From: Oscillospiraceae bacterium
Lineage (GTDB): Bacteria > Bacillota > Clostridia > Oscillospirales > Acutalibacteraceae
Assembly: GCA_019417045.1 (NCBI GenBank)
Contig: DXWE01000001.1
Coordinates: 1-64,000 of the forward strand
Length of the DNA: 64,000 nucleotides
Reading direction: 5' to 3'
Numbering within the stretch: the stretch's first letter is position 1; every line of letters starts with the position of its first letter. The notes under the pieces were generated by a model. That model was not told the origin of the DNA, made no database searches, and saw only the letters and a list, made by a program, of their open reading frames with translations. Made by a program: the position numbers and the translations under genes. Below are positions 20,759 to 29,672 of the stretch, in pieces.

Positions 20759-21646
20759 ATGAGACGTTTTTTCAAGAGAGTTACACTGTTTGACGGTATA
20801 CTGCTTTTGTTTTTCTGCATCCTTGCGATCATCATGATCTTCCCCCTGTGGAACATCCTGATGGTCTCCATCGCCCCCAATGAGTATTACGTCAAAAACG
20901 GGATCGTGCTGTTCCCCACCGAGTTCACACTGAAGAATTACGAGTATGTGTTCACCTCTTCCCAGGTGCTCAAAGCGATGGGGATCAGTATCCTGGTGTC
21001 GGTGGGGAGCGTGGTGTACAGCATGGCGCTGACCATCCCGCTCGCATACGGTCTGTCCCGGCCGGGCCTGCCGGGCAAGAGGCTGCTGGTCACCTATGTC
21101 CTGATCCCCCTGTTTTTCGGCGGCGGCATCATCCCGTTTTACATGCTGGTCCGGGACCTCGGGCTGTTCGACAGCCTCGCCGCCCTGATCGTCCCCTATG
21201 GCATCAACATGTTCTATTTGATCATCATCAAAAACAGCTTTTCCTCGATCCCCCCCTCGCTGATCGAGGCGGCCGAGATCGACGGCGCCAACGACCTGAC
21301 CATTCTGTTTCGCGTGGTGCTGCCGCTGTCCACCGCGACGATCGCCACCTTCTCCCTCTTCACGCTGGTGGACAAATGGAACGACTGGTTCAGCTCCATG
21401 CTGTTTTTGAGCGACGGCAACATGTTCCCGCTCGCCAAGCTGCTGCGGGACATCGTGTACAACAACGTCAACGTGGGGGACCCGAATCTCATCACGCCAG
21501 GCGCTTCCGGGGAGACACTCTATGCCGGCACGGAGGGGATCAAAATGGCCACCGTCATCATTGCCATCGTCCCCATCCTGTTTGTGTATCCGTTTTTGCA
21601 GCGGTATTTTGTCAAAGGCGTCGCGTCCGGCGCCATCAAATCATAA
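20759..21646 (+). CDS. ABC sugar transporter permease, LplC/YtcP-type
   Basis: 295 residues, six membrane helices. The EAA loop is IEAAEIDGANDLTILFRVVL. The N-terminal helix DGILLLFFCILAIIMIFPLW and the WNDWF segment near the last third are typical of the LplC group for complex carbohydrates. ATG 20759 follows the first permease stop by 12 bp. It acts as a heterodimer with that permease. Confidence 0.94.
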   Translation: MRRFFKRVTLFDGILLLFFCILAIIMIFPLWNILMVSIAPNEYYVKNGIVLFPTEFTLKNYEYVFTSSQVLKAMGISILVSVGSVVYSMALTIPLAYGLSRPGLPGKRLLVTYVLIPLFFGGGIIPFYMLVRDLGLFDSLAALIVPYGINMFYLIIIKNSFSSIPPSLIEAAEIDGANDLTILFRVVLPLSTATIATFSLFTLVDKWNDWFSSMLFLSDGNMFPLAKLLRDIVYNNVNVGDPNLITPGASGETLYAGTEGIKMATVIIAIVPILFVYPFLQRYFVKGVASGAIKS

Positions 21647-21659
21647 GGAGGAGAGAGGT

Positions 21660-23219
21660 ATGAAAAGAAAATGGAGACGCCTGGGCTGCCTTGTCCTGGC
21701 GCTGGCACTGGCGTTCGGCGCCGGCGCCTGCAGCCCTGAAGGCAGTTCCTCGACAACACAGACACAGGCGGTGCCGGATGATCCCAGCGTGTTCTACGAG
21801 ATCAAAATCGGCATGTGGGACAGCGCCAAATGGGGCAACGACGAGATCGGCGACTATCTCAATGAGAAGTTCAACATCAAGATCGTCCCGGTGGCGCTTT
21901 CCACGGTGGACTACATCGAGAAACTGAACATCAGCGCGGCCGGCGGCACCCTGCCGGACATGTTCATGCACCCGGGGTACAGCGGCTACACCAGCACGCT
22001 GATCAAATGGGCCTCGGAGGGGGTAATCAAGTCACTGCCCAACGACCTGTCCGCCTATCCCCATTTAAAGGCGATCATGGACGAGTACGATTTCATGAAG
22101 GTGGACGGCAATCACTACTTCATCCCGCGCACGACCTTCACCGATCCCGCCAACACCTATTACACACCCGCACTGTGGGTGCGCAAGGACTGGATGCGCA
22201 ATCTCGGGATCGAGGAGGCCCCCACCACCCTGGACGGGCTGTACAACCTGCTCGAGCGGTTCACCAACGGCGACCCCGACCAGAACGGGCAGAACGACAC
22301 CTATGGTCTGACCCCCGGTTTGAACCTGGAATGGGTGTTTTTCGCGCACGGGATCGACATCACCGGGTATATCCAGGAGGATGGGCAGTGGATCCCCGGC
22401 GTGCTGTCCAAGTATAATGCAGAGCCGATCAAATTCATCAAGAAGATGTATGACAACAACATTCTCGACAAGGACTTTGCCACCATGAAGCTGGCCGACT
22501 CGGAGAACAACTTCTGTTCCGGGCGCGCGGGCGTGGTCTATCTCGTGGGCGAGTCCAGCCCCATGCAGTATGTCGCGCTCGCGAAGCTGGCGGCGGTCAA
22601 CCAGGGGTTCAACGCCGCCACCGATCTGGATATGCTGCCGCCTCCCGAGGCCGAGGGCAAGACCTATACCTGCACCCAGAACTACAACTTTGCCCAGGGC
22701 ACCATGTTCAACAGCAATCTCAGCGACGAGAAGATGGCGCGGTGCCTCGCGCTCTACGACTACCTGCTGTCCGAGGAGGGGATCGAGCTCGGGCGGATCG
22801 GCATCGAGAACATCTCCTATAAAAAAGAGGGGGACACCATCGTCTCCCTGCTGCCCACCGATTCCACCGGACAGGAAAAATGGATCGGCGACGTGTTCCC
22901 CACCAACCAGATCTACAAGCTGGCGCGCTGGGACGCGGACGGCGCGTGGGTCAGCCCGGACATCGAGCCGGAATTTGTCACTCTGGCGCAGAAGGTGCGG
23001 GACCTCTACGGGCCCAAAATGAATCAGAAGAATCCGGAAATCGACTTTATGTCGACCCCGGCGAAGGACCGCTGGAACGTGAGCGAGTTTTTCTGGGAAA
23101 ACGTCTTCAACATGGTGCTGAATTCCAACGATATCGACGCCTCCTGGGAGGAATTCCGGAACACGCTGCTCACCGAGAAAAACGGGCAAAAACTGATTGA
23201 CGAGATCAATCAGTCATAA
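21660..23219 (+). CDS. Extracellular solute-binding lipoprotein, LplA-type
   Basis: About 519 residues. Lipobox FGAGAC, then a type 2 periplasmic-binding fold. The loop DPDQNGQNDTYG is the calcium site typical of LplA/AlgQ-like binding proteins for oligosaccharides. ATG 21660 is preceded by AAGGAGG. It lies 13 bp after the permease pair, so it is the binding component of that importer. Substrate cannot be read from sequence; the neighbouring GH9-like enzymes suggest beta-linked glucan or hemicellulose fragments. Confidence 0.93.
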   Translation: MKRKWRRLGCLVLALALAFGAGACSPEGSSSTTQTQAVPDDPSVFYEIKIGMWDSAKWGNDEIGDYLNEKFNIKIVPVALSTVDYIEKLNISAAGGTLPDMFMHPGYSGYTSTLIKWASEGVIKSLPNDLSAYPHLKAIMDEYDFMKVDGNHYFIPRTTFTDPANTYYTPALWVRKDWMRNLGIEEAPTTLDGLYNLLERFTNGDPDQNGQNDTYGLTPGLNLEWVFFAHGIDITGYIQEDGQWIPGVLSKYNAEPIKFIKKMYDNNILDKDFATMKLADSENNFCSGRAGVVYLVGESSPMQYVALAKLAAVNQGFNAATDLDMLPPPEAEGKTYTCTQNYNFAQGTMFNSNLSDEKMARCLALYDYLLSEEGIELGRIGIENISYKKEGDTIVSLLPTDSTGQEKWIGDVFPTNQIYKLARWDADGAWVSPDIEPEFVTLAQKVRDLYGPKMNQKNPEIDFMSTPAKDRWNVSEFFWENVFNMVLNSNDIDASWEEFRNTLLTEKNGQKLIDEINQS

Positions 23220-23234
23220 AAATAAGGAGGGCTT

Positions 23235-24749
23235 ATGATGAAAAGGAAAATGAGCGGTATTCTGGCGATCTTCTGTCTGCTGTCGCTGCTCTGCCTCCCG
23301 GTGTGCGGGGCAGAGGCGGAGAATCCCGAATACCCGGCGGTGACCAGAGACTTTGCGTCCGCAGACCAGCTCGCCCAGTGGAACCGGTTGGGACTGCCCG
23401 AAGGGACCATGGAGATCCAGGACGAACAGCTGCTGCTCGGCTCAGCCACGGCGTTCAGCGAGGTGGCCGCGCTGTACAACCAGCAGATGTGCCAGGATTT
23501 CACGGCGGAATTCACCTTTACCTTCCCGGAGGGAGTCAACAACGACGCGGCCATGTTCTTCTACCGTTCGGATGCGCTGGCGGCCCAGGGGTACGCGGTG
23601 TATTTCGTCCACTGCCCTGACAGCGACAAACAGTATTACATCAAATTCGTCTCCCGCCCCTATCAGGACATCCAGGCCGGCTTCTTCTTCAACAACGACG
23701 GTGAAGGGGTGGAATACGCCACCGACGCGGTACAGGTGAAGCTGGTTGTGTCCGGCGCCACCCACACCCTCTATATGACGGTGCCCGGCAAGGAATACGG
23801 GGAGCCGATCTTCTCCATCACGGAGGAGGAACCCCGCTACTCGAACAGCGGTTACATGGGCTTCATGATGTGGCACGATGCGGGCACCCACCAGGCGACG
23901 GTCGCGTTTGACAACCTGACCATCACCTGTAACGACGAGGGGGAGGCCCCCCTCCCCACCGAGCCGGAGGATCCGTCTGAAGTGACGGCGGGTACGGTCA
24001 CGCAGGACTTCAGCGAGCCCCTGTCCGACAACTGGGGCTTCTATCGCGGCGACGTGGGCGGCAACAGCGCACAGGTGGTGGACGACCTGCTGGTGCTGAC
24101 CACCGTGGGCGGCAATGTCGCCGGCGAATCGGCCGCATACTACAAGGATAAGTTCCAAAACGGCACCATCGAGGCGGATGTGATCCTCTCCCTGGGCAAC
24201 AGCACCAGCATCGTCTTCCGGGGCCGGGATTATCTGCGCCAGGGTTATCAGCTGGTGTTTGACCGCTATGCGGGTCTGAGCCTGTGCAAGCGTCCTTACG
24301 AGGTGCTCGCCACCGCTGCGGACTTTGAGGTGGCCTACGACGTGGTGTATCACGCGAAGATCACCGTGGAGGGCAGCCGGATCCAGGCCGCCGTCACATA
24401 TACCGACGACAACAACGAGACCCGGACCGTCACGCTGGACTACACCGACGAGGCGAACAGCTATCCGGACGCCGGGTATGTGGGGTTTGTCAACTATGTC
24501 GGGATGGCCAACAAGACCGAGGCGTATCTCGATAACCTCACGATCACCAAGGTCGTCGAGGGCACGGATCCGGGGCCCGAAGACCCCGACCCGACGGATC
24601 CCGACCCGACGGATCCGGAAGAGCCCGATCCGACGGATCCCGGGGATAGCCCCGACACCGGGGAGGCGGCCCTGCCGGCGTCTCTCGTCGTTCTGGCGGC
24701 CGCGGCACTCGGGACCGCTGTCCTGACCCGTCGTCGCGCTCACCGGTAA
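23235..24749 (+). CDS. Surface protein with two LamG/DUF1080-like domains and C-terminal anchor
   Basis: 504 residues. Signal peptide (cleavage near VCGAEA), two concanavalin A-like domains of about 200 residues each (first near 35-235, second near 250-435), a Pro-Asp-Thr linker made of PDPTDPDPTDP repeats, then SPDTGEAA, a hydrophobic stretch and RRRAHR. The tail looks like a cell-wall or membrane anchor, although a strict LPxTG is absent. A role in glycan binding at the surface is inferred from the fold and the operon. Two ATG codons (23235, 23238) share one AAGGAGG. Confidence 0.75.
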   Translation: MMKRKMSGILAIFCLLSLLCLPVCGAEAENPEYPAVTRDFASADQLAQWNRLGLPEGTMEIQDEQLLLGSATAFSEVAALYNQQMCQDFTAEFTFTFPEGVNNDAAMFFYRSDALAAQGYAVYFVHCPDSDKQYYIKFVSRPYQDIQAGFFFNNDGEGVEYATDAVQVKLVVSGATHTLYMTVPGKEYGEPIFSITEEEPRYSNSGYMGFMMWHDAGTHQATVAFDNLTITCNDEGEAPLPTEPEDPSEVTAGTVTQDFSEPLSDNWGFYRGDVGGNSAQVVDDLLVLTTVGGNVAGESAAYYKDKFQNGTIEADVILSLGNSTSIVFRGRDYLRQGYQLVFDRYAGLSLCKRPYEVLATAADFEVAYDVVYHAKITVEGSRIQAAVTYTDDNNETRTVTLDYTDEANSYPDAGYVGFVNYVGMANKTEAYLDNLTITKVVEGTDPGPEDPDPTDPDPTDPEEPDPTDPGDSPDTGEAALPASLVVLAAAALGTAVLTRRRAHR

Positions 24750-24765
24750 CACAGGAGGTAAGACC

Positions 24766-25935
24766 ATGCAAAGAAAACGCATCTTCGCCCTGGCCATCGC
24801 GGCGGTATTCGCCCTCTCGCTGGCCATGGGCGTCACGGCCGCGGAACCCGTCTACGAAAACGACTTCTCCTCCGGCTCCCTCAAGATCACCGAATGGAAG
24901 ACTCTGAACCTCGATCCGACCTCCAACGGCGCGTGGGACATCGCGGACGTAAACGGCAACCAGCAGCTGCGCGGGCAGATCGCCAAATTCAACGACAGTA
25001 TTGTCTACTACAAGGCGCAGAAATTCAAGGATGTCACGATCGAGGCCGACGTCACCCTGGAACGGGGCAACGCCTTCGGTATCATCGCCCGCATGGACGA
25101 CGTGGCGCAGGGATACCAGATCATCTTCGACCAGTTTGACGGCATCAAGCTGTGCAAACGGCCCTACTACCTGTTCAAATCCGGCGGCATGATCAACACC
25201 GGCTCCCAGTACCATGTGGTGTTCTCCGTGATCGGGAATACCGTGAAAGCCCAGGTCACGAGCCCGGGCACCAACGAGACCCTGACCCTCGAGGTCGAGG
25301 ACACCACCTACACCGAGGCGGGCTATTTCGGCTTCAGCGTGTACGGGTTTGACACGGACGGCCGCTCCAACGCGGTGGGGCTGGTGGACAATGTCAAGGT
25401 GTATGAGGGCGAGGCCCCCATCGCCACCGACCCGCCCACCCCCTCGACGGAGGACAACACAGATGGTACAGACGGGACCACCGGGGGCTCTGAGCAGCCG
25501 GACGGCACCGATCCCACCGGGAACGGAGCCACCAAGCCCGTCGACTCCTCGTTTGCCCTCTCCTCCAAGTACACCGACGCCGAGGTGGACAACACCGCGA
25601 AAACCGTCACCCTCACCCGGCCGCTGAACGTATCGGAGCTGCGGGACACCTTTGAGATCCCGGAGGGATATACGCTGGAGATCCAGGATGCCTCCGGCGC
25701 CGCGGTGACGGACGGGCAGGCCACGGTGACGGACGATATGCAGCTGCTCTTTTCCAACGGCAGCGACGAGCTGCGATACACCCTGAAGCTGGAGGGGGAC
25801 AGCGCCTCCGCCCCGGCGGAAAACGGGTTCCCGGTATGGGCGATCGTGGTCATCGTTGCCGCGGTAGTCCTGATCGGCGCGGGAGTCGCCGCCTTCCTCG
25901 TGTACCGGAAAAAAGCCGCGAAAAAGACGTCATGA
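24766..25935 (+). CDS. Surface protein with one LamG/DUF1080-like domain and C-terminal membrane helix
   Basis: 389 residues. Signal peptide ending near GVTAA, one concanavalin A-like domain (about 30-215) related to the second domain of the upstream protein (both have an RxxxxxxGYQxxFDxxxGxxLCKRPY pattern), a Thr/Gly/Asp-rich linker, a small beta domain (about 265-355) and a C-terminal membrane helix followed by YRKKAAKKTS. Last gene of the operon, 16 bp after the previous stop, and followed by the hairpin at 25961-25998. The function is unknown; it may present a glycan-binding domain outside the cell. Confidence 0.72.
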   Translation: MQRKRIFALAIAAVFALSLAMGVTAAEPVYENDFSSGSLKITEWKTLNLDPTSNGAWDIADVNGNQQLRGQIAKFNDSIVYYKAQKFKDVTIEADVTLERGNAFGIIARMDDVAQGYQIIFDQFDGIKLCKRPYYLFKSGGMINTGSQYHVVFSVIGNTVKAQVTSPGTNETLTLEVEDTTYTEAGYFGFSVYGFDTDGRSNAVGLVDNVKVYEGEAPIATDPPTPSTEDNTDGTDGTTGGSEQPDGTDPTGNGATKPVDSSFALSSKYTDAEVDNTAKTVTLTRPLNVSELRDTFEIPEGYTLEIQDASGAAVTDGQATVTDDMQLLFSNGSDELRYTLKLEGDSASAPAENGFPVWAIVVIVAAVVLIGAGVAAFLVYRKKAAKKTS

Positions 25936-25960
25936 TTCCATCCTCCTTTTGACCACCTGC

Positions 25961-25998
25961 AAAACGGCCGCCCCGCGCATCACGTGCGGGGCGGCCGT
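25961..25998. terminator. Strong hairpin between convergent genes
   Basis: Thirteen-base perfect arms (ACGGCCGCCCCGC and its complement) around nine bases. On the minus strand it is followed by TTTTGC, so it fits the regulator gene best, but the stem may also slow plus-strand transcripts. Confidence 0.75.
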
Positions 25999-26031
25999 CC
26001 TGTAAAAGCGGTCCGGATTTGGCAGAAGTGA

Positions 26032-27402
26032 CTATAACCGGCTCTTTTTTTCTCTGTATTGCATAGGTGTCATCCCATAGACTTTTTTGAATTGTCTGCT
26101 AAAATAGAAAGCATCATGGAACCCGGACATCTCGGCAATCTCCTGGATGGAGAGCGCTGTACCGGCCAGCAGCTCGCATGCGCGGGTGTTGCGCAGCCGG
26201 CTGAGATACCTGGAAAACGAAACCCCCTCGTATTTGCTGAAAACCTCGGACAGATAGGAGCTGCTGACATTCAGTTCCCTGGCCAGCTCCGCCAGCGACA
26301 CCTCCCCGGTATACCGCTCCTGCAGCCATTTCACCGTCTGGTCATGCAACCAGCTCTTTTCGTCCGACGACCGGGCGCCGGACGGCGTTTGCAGGCAGGA
26401 CACCACATAGTCCGCCAGCTCCTTGGCGTTGCCGAAGGCCTCCAGCAGGTCGGTATACCGGGCAAAGCCGCGCACCGAGGTGGACTGTGCGAGATAGGTC
26501 GTCAGCTGCGCCAGGTTTTCCAGGTGATAGGAATCCCGCAGCCAGCGGCCATACAGCCACTCTGGCGTTTTGGAGGAGGGCGCACCCCCGTCCTGCAGCA
26601 ATTCGTCCGCCAGCTGGATCACCTTGCGGTACTGCTGGCCGGGATAGAAGAACACCTCGTTTTGTCCGGTGAGGAACGCTTGATACGAGATCATGTCCGC
26701 CTGGTTGATCGGGGTGACCACCGGCTCGTCCCGGCGGGCGGGGCCGCTCACCCCCACCGGGTACCGTCCCTGCAACGGCCGGAGCTGCCGGAGCAGTTCA
26801 TTCTCCAGAGAAGGAGTCTGCTCCAGGATCCAGAGCGCCTGCCGAGCGCCCAGCGGAGTCCGGCAGTCCGGGAAGGGCAGCTCCTGCCACACGTCCGGCG
26901 GGACCTCCCGCACCGTCACCGCCCGGACGGCAGAGGACCGGAAGGAGAGCCCGCGGCGGCGCAGAAACTCCTCCACCGTCAGCGGCCGTAACGCGGCCAG
27001 CGCATCCTGCCGTTTCCCGTGCTCCTTTTCCCGCTCGTGTCTCTGCAGCTTTTGCAGCAGGGCGTCGGCCTCCGCCAGATCCAGGGGCTTGAGCAGAAAG
27101 TCGAACACGTCCAGTTTGATCGCCGCCTGGGCGATATGGAAATCCGCATAGCCGGTCAGGACGATGACGGTGGCGTTGATCCCCCTGTCGCGGATCTCGC
27201 GGATCAGGTCGATGCCGCTCTCCCCGGCGATGCGGATATCGGTGCACACCACGTCCGGCAGCAGCCGGGGAATGTCCCGCAGCGCCTCCCCGAGGGTTTT
27301 GCTGCGGCCGACGACCGCAAAGCCGTTCCTCTCCCAGGGAAACCCGTTTTCCATCAGTTTGAGCGCCCAGGGCTCATCATCTACCAGGTATACCGAATAC
27401 AC
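26032..27402 (-). CDS. YesN-type response regulator with AraC DNA-binding domain
   Basis: About 456 residues. Receiver domain with acidic pocket VDDEP, phospho-acceptor Asp55 (VVCTDIRIAG) and the Lys of LLKPLD; a middle region of unknown fold; and a C-terminal AraC domain with two helix-turn-helix motifs (LAELARELNVSSSYLSEVF and IQEIAEMSGFHDAFYFSRQF). It probably receives phosphate from the kinase at 11955-13751 and controls the operon between them. Start: GTG 27402 is preferred; GTG 27411 touches the AGAAAGG site. The stop is TAG. It is divergent from the glycosidase-like gene with only about 30 bp between starts. Confidence 0.92.
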   Translation of the reverse strand: MYSVYLVDDEPWALKLMENGFPWERNGFAVVGRSKTLGEALRDIPRLLPDVVCTDIRIAGESGIDLIREIRDRGINATVIVLTGYADFHIAQAAIKLDVFDFLLKPLDLAEADALLQKLQRHEREKEHGKRQDALAALRPLTVEEFLRRRGLSFRSSAVRAVTVREVPPDVWQELPFPDCRTPLGARQALWILEQTPSLENELLRQLRPLQGRYPVGVSGPARRDEPVVTPINQADMISYQAFLTGQNEVFFYPGQQYRKVIQLADELLQDGGAPSSKTPEWLYGRWLRDSYHLENLAQLTTYLAQSTSVRGFARYTDLLEAFGNAKELADYVVSCLQTPSGARSSDEKSWLHDQTVKWLQERYTGEVSLAELARELNVSSSYLSEVFSKYEGVSFSRYLSRLRNTRACELLAGTALSIQEIAEMSGFHDAFYFSRQFKKVYGMTPMQYREKKSRL

Positions 27403-27434
27403 ACCATACACCCTTTCTGAAAGGAGAATGCATC

Positions 27435-29408
27435 ATGAAACAGCCCACCATCACCTGGGACTCCCTCTGCGGTGTCCCGGTACGCATGGAGACGCAGCAG
27501 GTGGATCCGCATCTGCTCCATGTGACGCTGTGTGCCGAGCTGCCCGAAGGCGGGCGCCAGGACGACTGGCAGGTCCGCATCCGGCTGGAAGAACTGCCCA
27601 CCTTCTTCTGGGCCCCGCATCTGGCCCCGAAGCCCGGCTACTGTATCGACCAGCATGTCTTCCGCTGCCCGGCGCTGATCGCCTCCGGCGACGGCTGGAT
27701 GACGGCGGTGTTGCCCGACCTGGAGGTGTTGAAGGCAGCCCGCAACCGATGGTATATGGACCTCGACGCGCCGCAGCGCCTGTTCACCCTCGGCGTGTCC
27801 GACAGCGAGCTGGCCGAACACGTGCTGTACCGCAAGACGCCTGGACAGGCCTTTGCAAACGGGCAGTTCCGGTTCGCCTTTTGGCTCTATTCCAGCACAG
27901 AACAAGAGGATCTGGCCGATCCCTTCCGCCCGGTCCTGCGGTTTTTCTGGCAGCAGGAGGGCGAGCGCCTGTTCGCGGCGGGCCAGCCCGCACACGGGCC
28001 GCTGATGCGATATTGTGAACACACCTATTCGTGGGCATTCGACCGCTGGAAGGACGTGGTGTGGCAGGAGTTCCGGATCGGGGATACCCCTGTCGGCGCG
28101 CCGGCGTTTATTGTGAACGCCACCCAGAGCCCCGGGTATCCCGGGCCAGCCGGCTGGCGCGAATGCCTGTCTGTGTGGAACCAGGCGTGGTTCAACTCCC
28201 TGCGCAGCGCCTCGGGGCTGTACCGCTACGCCCGGCTGACCGGCAACGAGGAGTGGCTGCAAAAGGCCCAGCTGACCAAGGAGCTGGCGCTGCGCCTGCC
28301 CCAGACCCCGGACGGGCTGAGCTACAGCGTCGCCGCCACCCGCATGCGGGAGAAGACGGTGGACGGCCACACGGTCTCGGAGACAGACGGCTGGGATTCG
28401 CTGTATTTCGGCAACTCCAACCGCAACCCGCTGACGACGGACATCGCAAGCTCCCCGTTCCATGTGCTGGATCAGAGCGTCACCGCGACATATATGCTGC
28501 GGTGGTACCGGGATCTCGAGCAGGACGACCGGCTGCTCGCCTATGCGCGGCGATATGCCGAAACCCTGCTGCGGCTACAGGCAGAAAGCGGCTTTTTCCC
28601 CGCCTTTCTCACGGCGGACGGCCGGATCCTGGACGAGCTGCGCGAGTCCCCGGAAACCGCAGCCTCCGCGACCTTCCTGCTCGAGCTGTACGGGCAGACC
28701 GGCGAAAACCGCTACCTGAGCGCCGCGATCCGGGCGATCGAGGCGGTGTGGCAGTCGGTGGTGCCCGAGGGAAGATGGGAGGACTTTGAGACCTACTGGT
28801 CGTGCAGCCGGTTCGGGGGCGACCATGTGGGGCAAAAATTCCCTCGCAATGACCTGTACAAACAGTGCAATTTCTCCATGTTCTGGACGGCAGAGGCGCT
28901 CTTTGCCGCCTATACCGCGACCCGCGACGACCGCTATCTTCAGCGGGGGCGGCGGGTGCTGGACGAATTGCTGATGACCCAGGCGGTGTGGCAGCCGCCC
29001 TATATGCAGGTACCGGTGTTCGGCGGATTCGGCGTCATGAACGGGGATGGCGAATGGCTGGATGCACGGCAGAGCCTGTTTGCAGGTTTAATCCTGGACT
29101 ATGGCGCGGCGCTGCAGGACGAGGAATATATACAGCGGGGCATCGCCGCGCTGCGGGCCTCCTTTGTGATGATGTACTGCCCGGAAAACCCCCAGGTGAA
29201 ACGGGAATGGGAGAACCGATGGCCGCATTTCGGCGAACGGGATTACGGGTTCATGATGGAGAACTACGGGCATGACGGCCGGGTGGACGAGGCCCACTCC
29301 GGCATGGGCGAGTTCACCATCTACGACTGGGGAAACGGCGCTGCCAGCGAGGCCTATCTGCGGATCCGGGAGGCGCACGGCGACCTGCTGCGGCGATTTG
29401 GGGAATAG
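27435..29408 (+). CDS. Putative (alpha/alpha)6-barrel glycosidase-like protein, cytoplasmic
   Basis: 657 residues without signal peptide. A beta-rich N-terminal 200 residues lead to a helical region with repeated W/Y-rich turns (SVWNQAWFNSLRSASGLYRY, YMLRWYRDLEQDDRLLAYA) like six-hairpin glycosidases. No family signature could be assigned, so no reaction is claimed. Being cytosolic and next to the regulator, it may process imported oligosaccharides. The ATG has AAGGAG upstream; the stop is TAG. Its promoter must lie within or overlap the divergent regulator gene. Confidence 0.55.
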   Translation: MKQPTITWDSLCGVPVRMETQQVDPHLLHVTLCAELPEGGRQDDWQVRIRLEELPTFFWAPHLAPKPGYCIDQHVFRCPALIASGDGWMTAVLPDLEVLKAARNRWYMDLDAPQRLFTLGVSDSELAEHVLYRKTPGQAFANGQFRFAFWLYSSTEQEDLADPFRPVLRFFWQQEGERLFAAGQPAHGPLMRYCEHTYSWAFDRWKDVVWQEFRIGDTPVGAPAFIVNATQSPGYPGPAGWRECLSVWNQAWFNSLRSASGLYRYARLTGNEEWLQKAQLTKELALRLPQTPDGLSYSVAATRMREKTVDGHTVSETDGWDSLYFGNSNRNPLTTDIASSPFHVLDQSVTATYMLRWYRDLEQDDRLLAYARRYAETLLRLQAESGFFPAFLTADGRILDELRESPETAASATFLLELYGQTGENRYLSAAIRAIEAVWQSVVPEGRWEDFETYWSCSRFGGDHVGQKFPRNDLYKQCNFSMFWTAEALFAAYTATRDDRYLQRGRRVLDELLMTQAVWQPPYMQVPVFGGFGVMNGDGEWLDARQSLFAGLILDYGAALQDEEYIQRGIAALRASFVMMYCPENPQVKREWENRWPHFGERDYGFMMENYGHDGRVDEAHSGMGEFTIYDWGNGAASEAYLRIREAHGDLLRRFGE

Positions 29409-29672
29409 ATCCATCCCCTGTTTTACAGCGTCTTCCCTTTTTGTACCTATATTATAATCACTTTTGGCGGAAAAAGCAATATTTTCTCTGTCCGGCGCCG
29501 GCTCCCTGCCCCGCCGGACAGTTGTCTTTCCCCAGGGGTTCGCACCGGGGCTTTTCCCTGCTTGGGGCGGCCAAAGCAAAAAAGGTGATAGCATCCTGTC
29601 GGATTCTGTAGTATACTGTATGTCATACGGTGTTGTGGATTCTCGCCATGCGAGAGAACAGGAGGGCGCACC
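29409..29672 (+). promoter_or_regulatory. Intergenic region upstream of the EndoQ/UvrD fusion gene
   Basis: AT-rich patches include a TATAAT near 29450 and a TATACT near 29611, but neither has a convincing -35 element. An AGGAGGG site precedes ATG 29673. No terminator for the upstream gene was found. Confidence 0.35.

Noticed and set aside
24580..24655. Short repeated DNA in the PDPTDP linker taken as a CRISPR-like array
   Set aside because: It is in-frame coding repeat of a Pro/Asp/Thr linker with no spacers.
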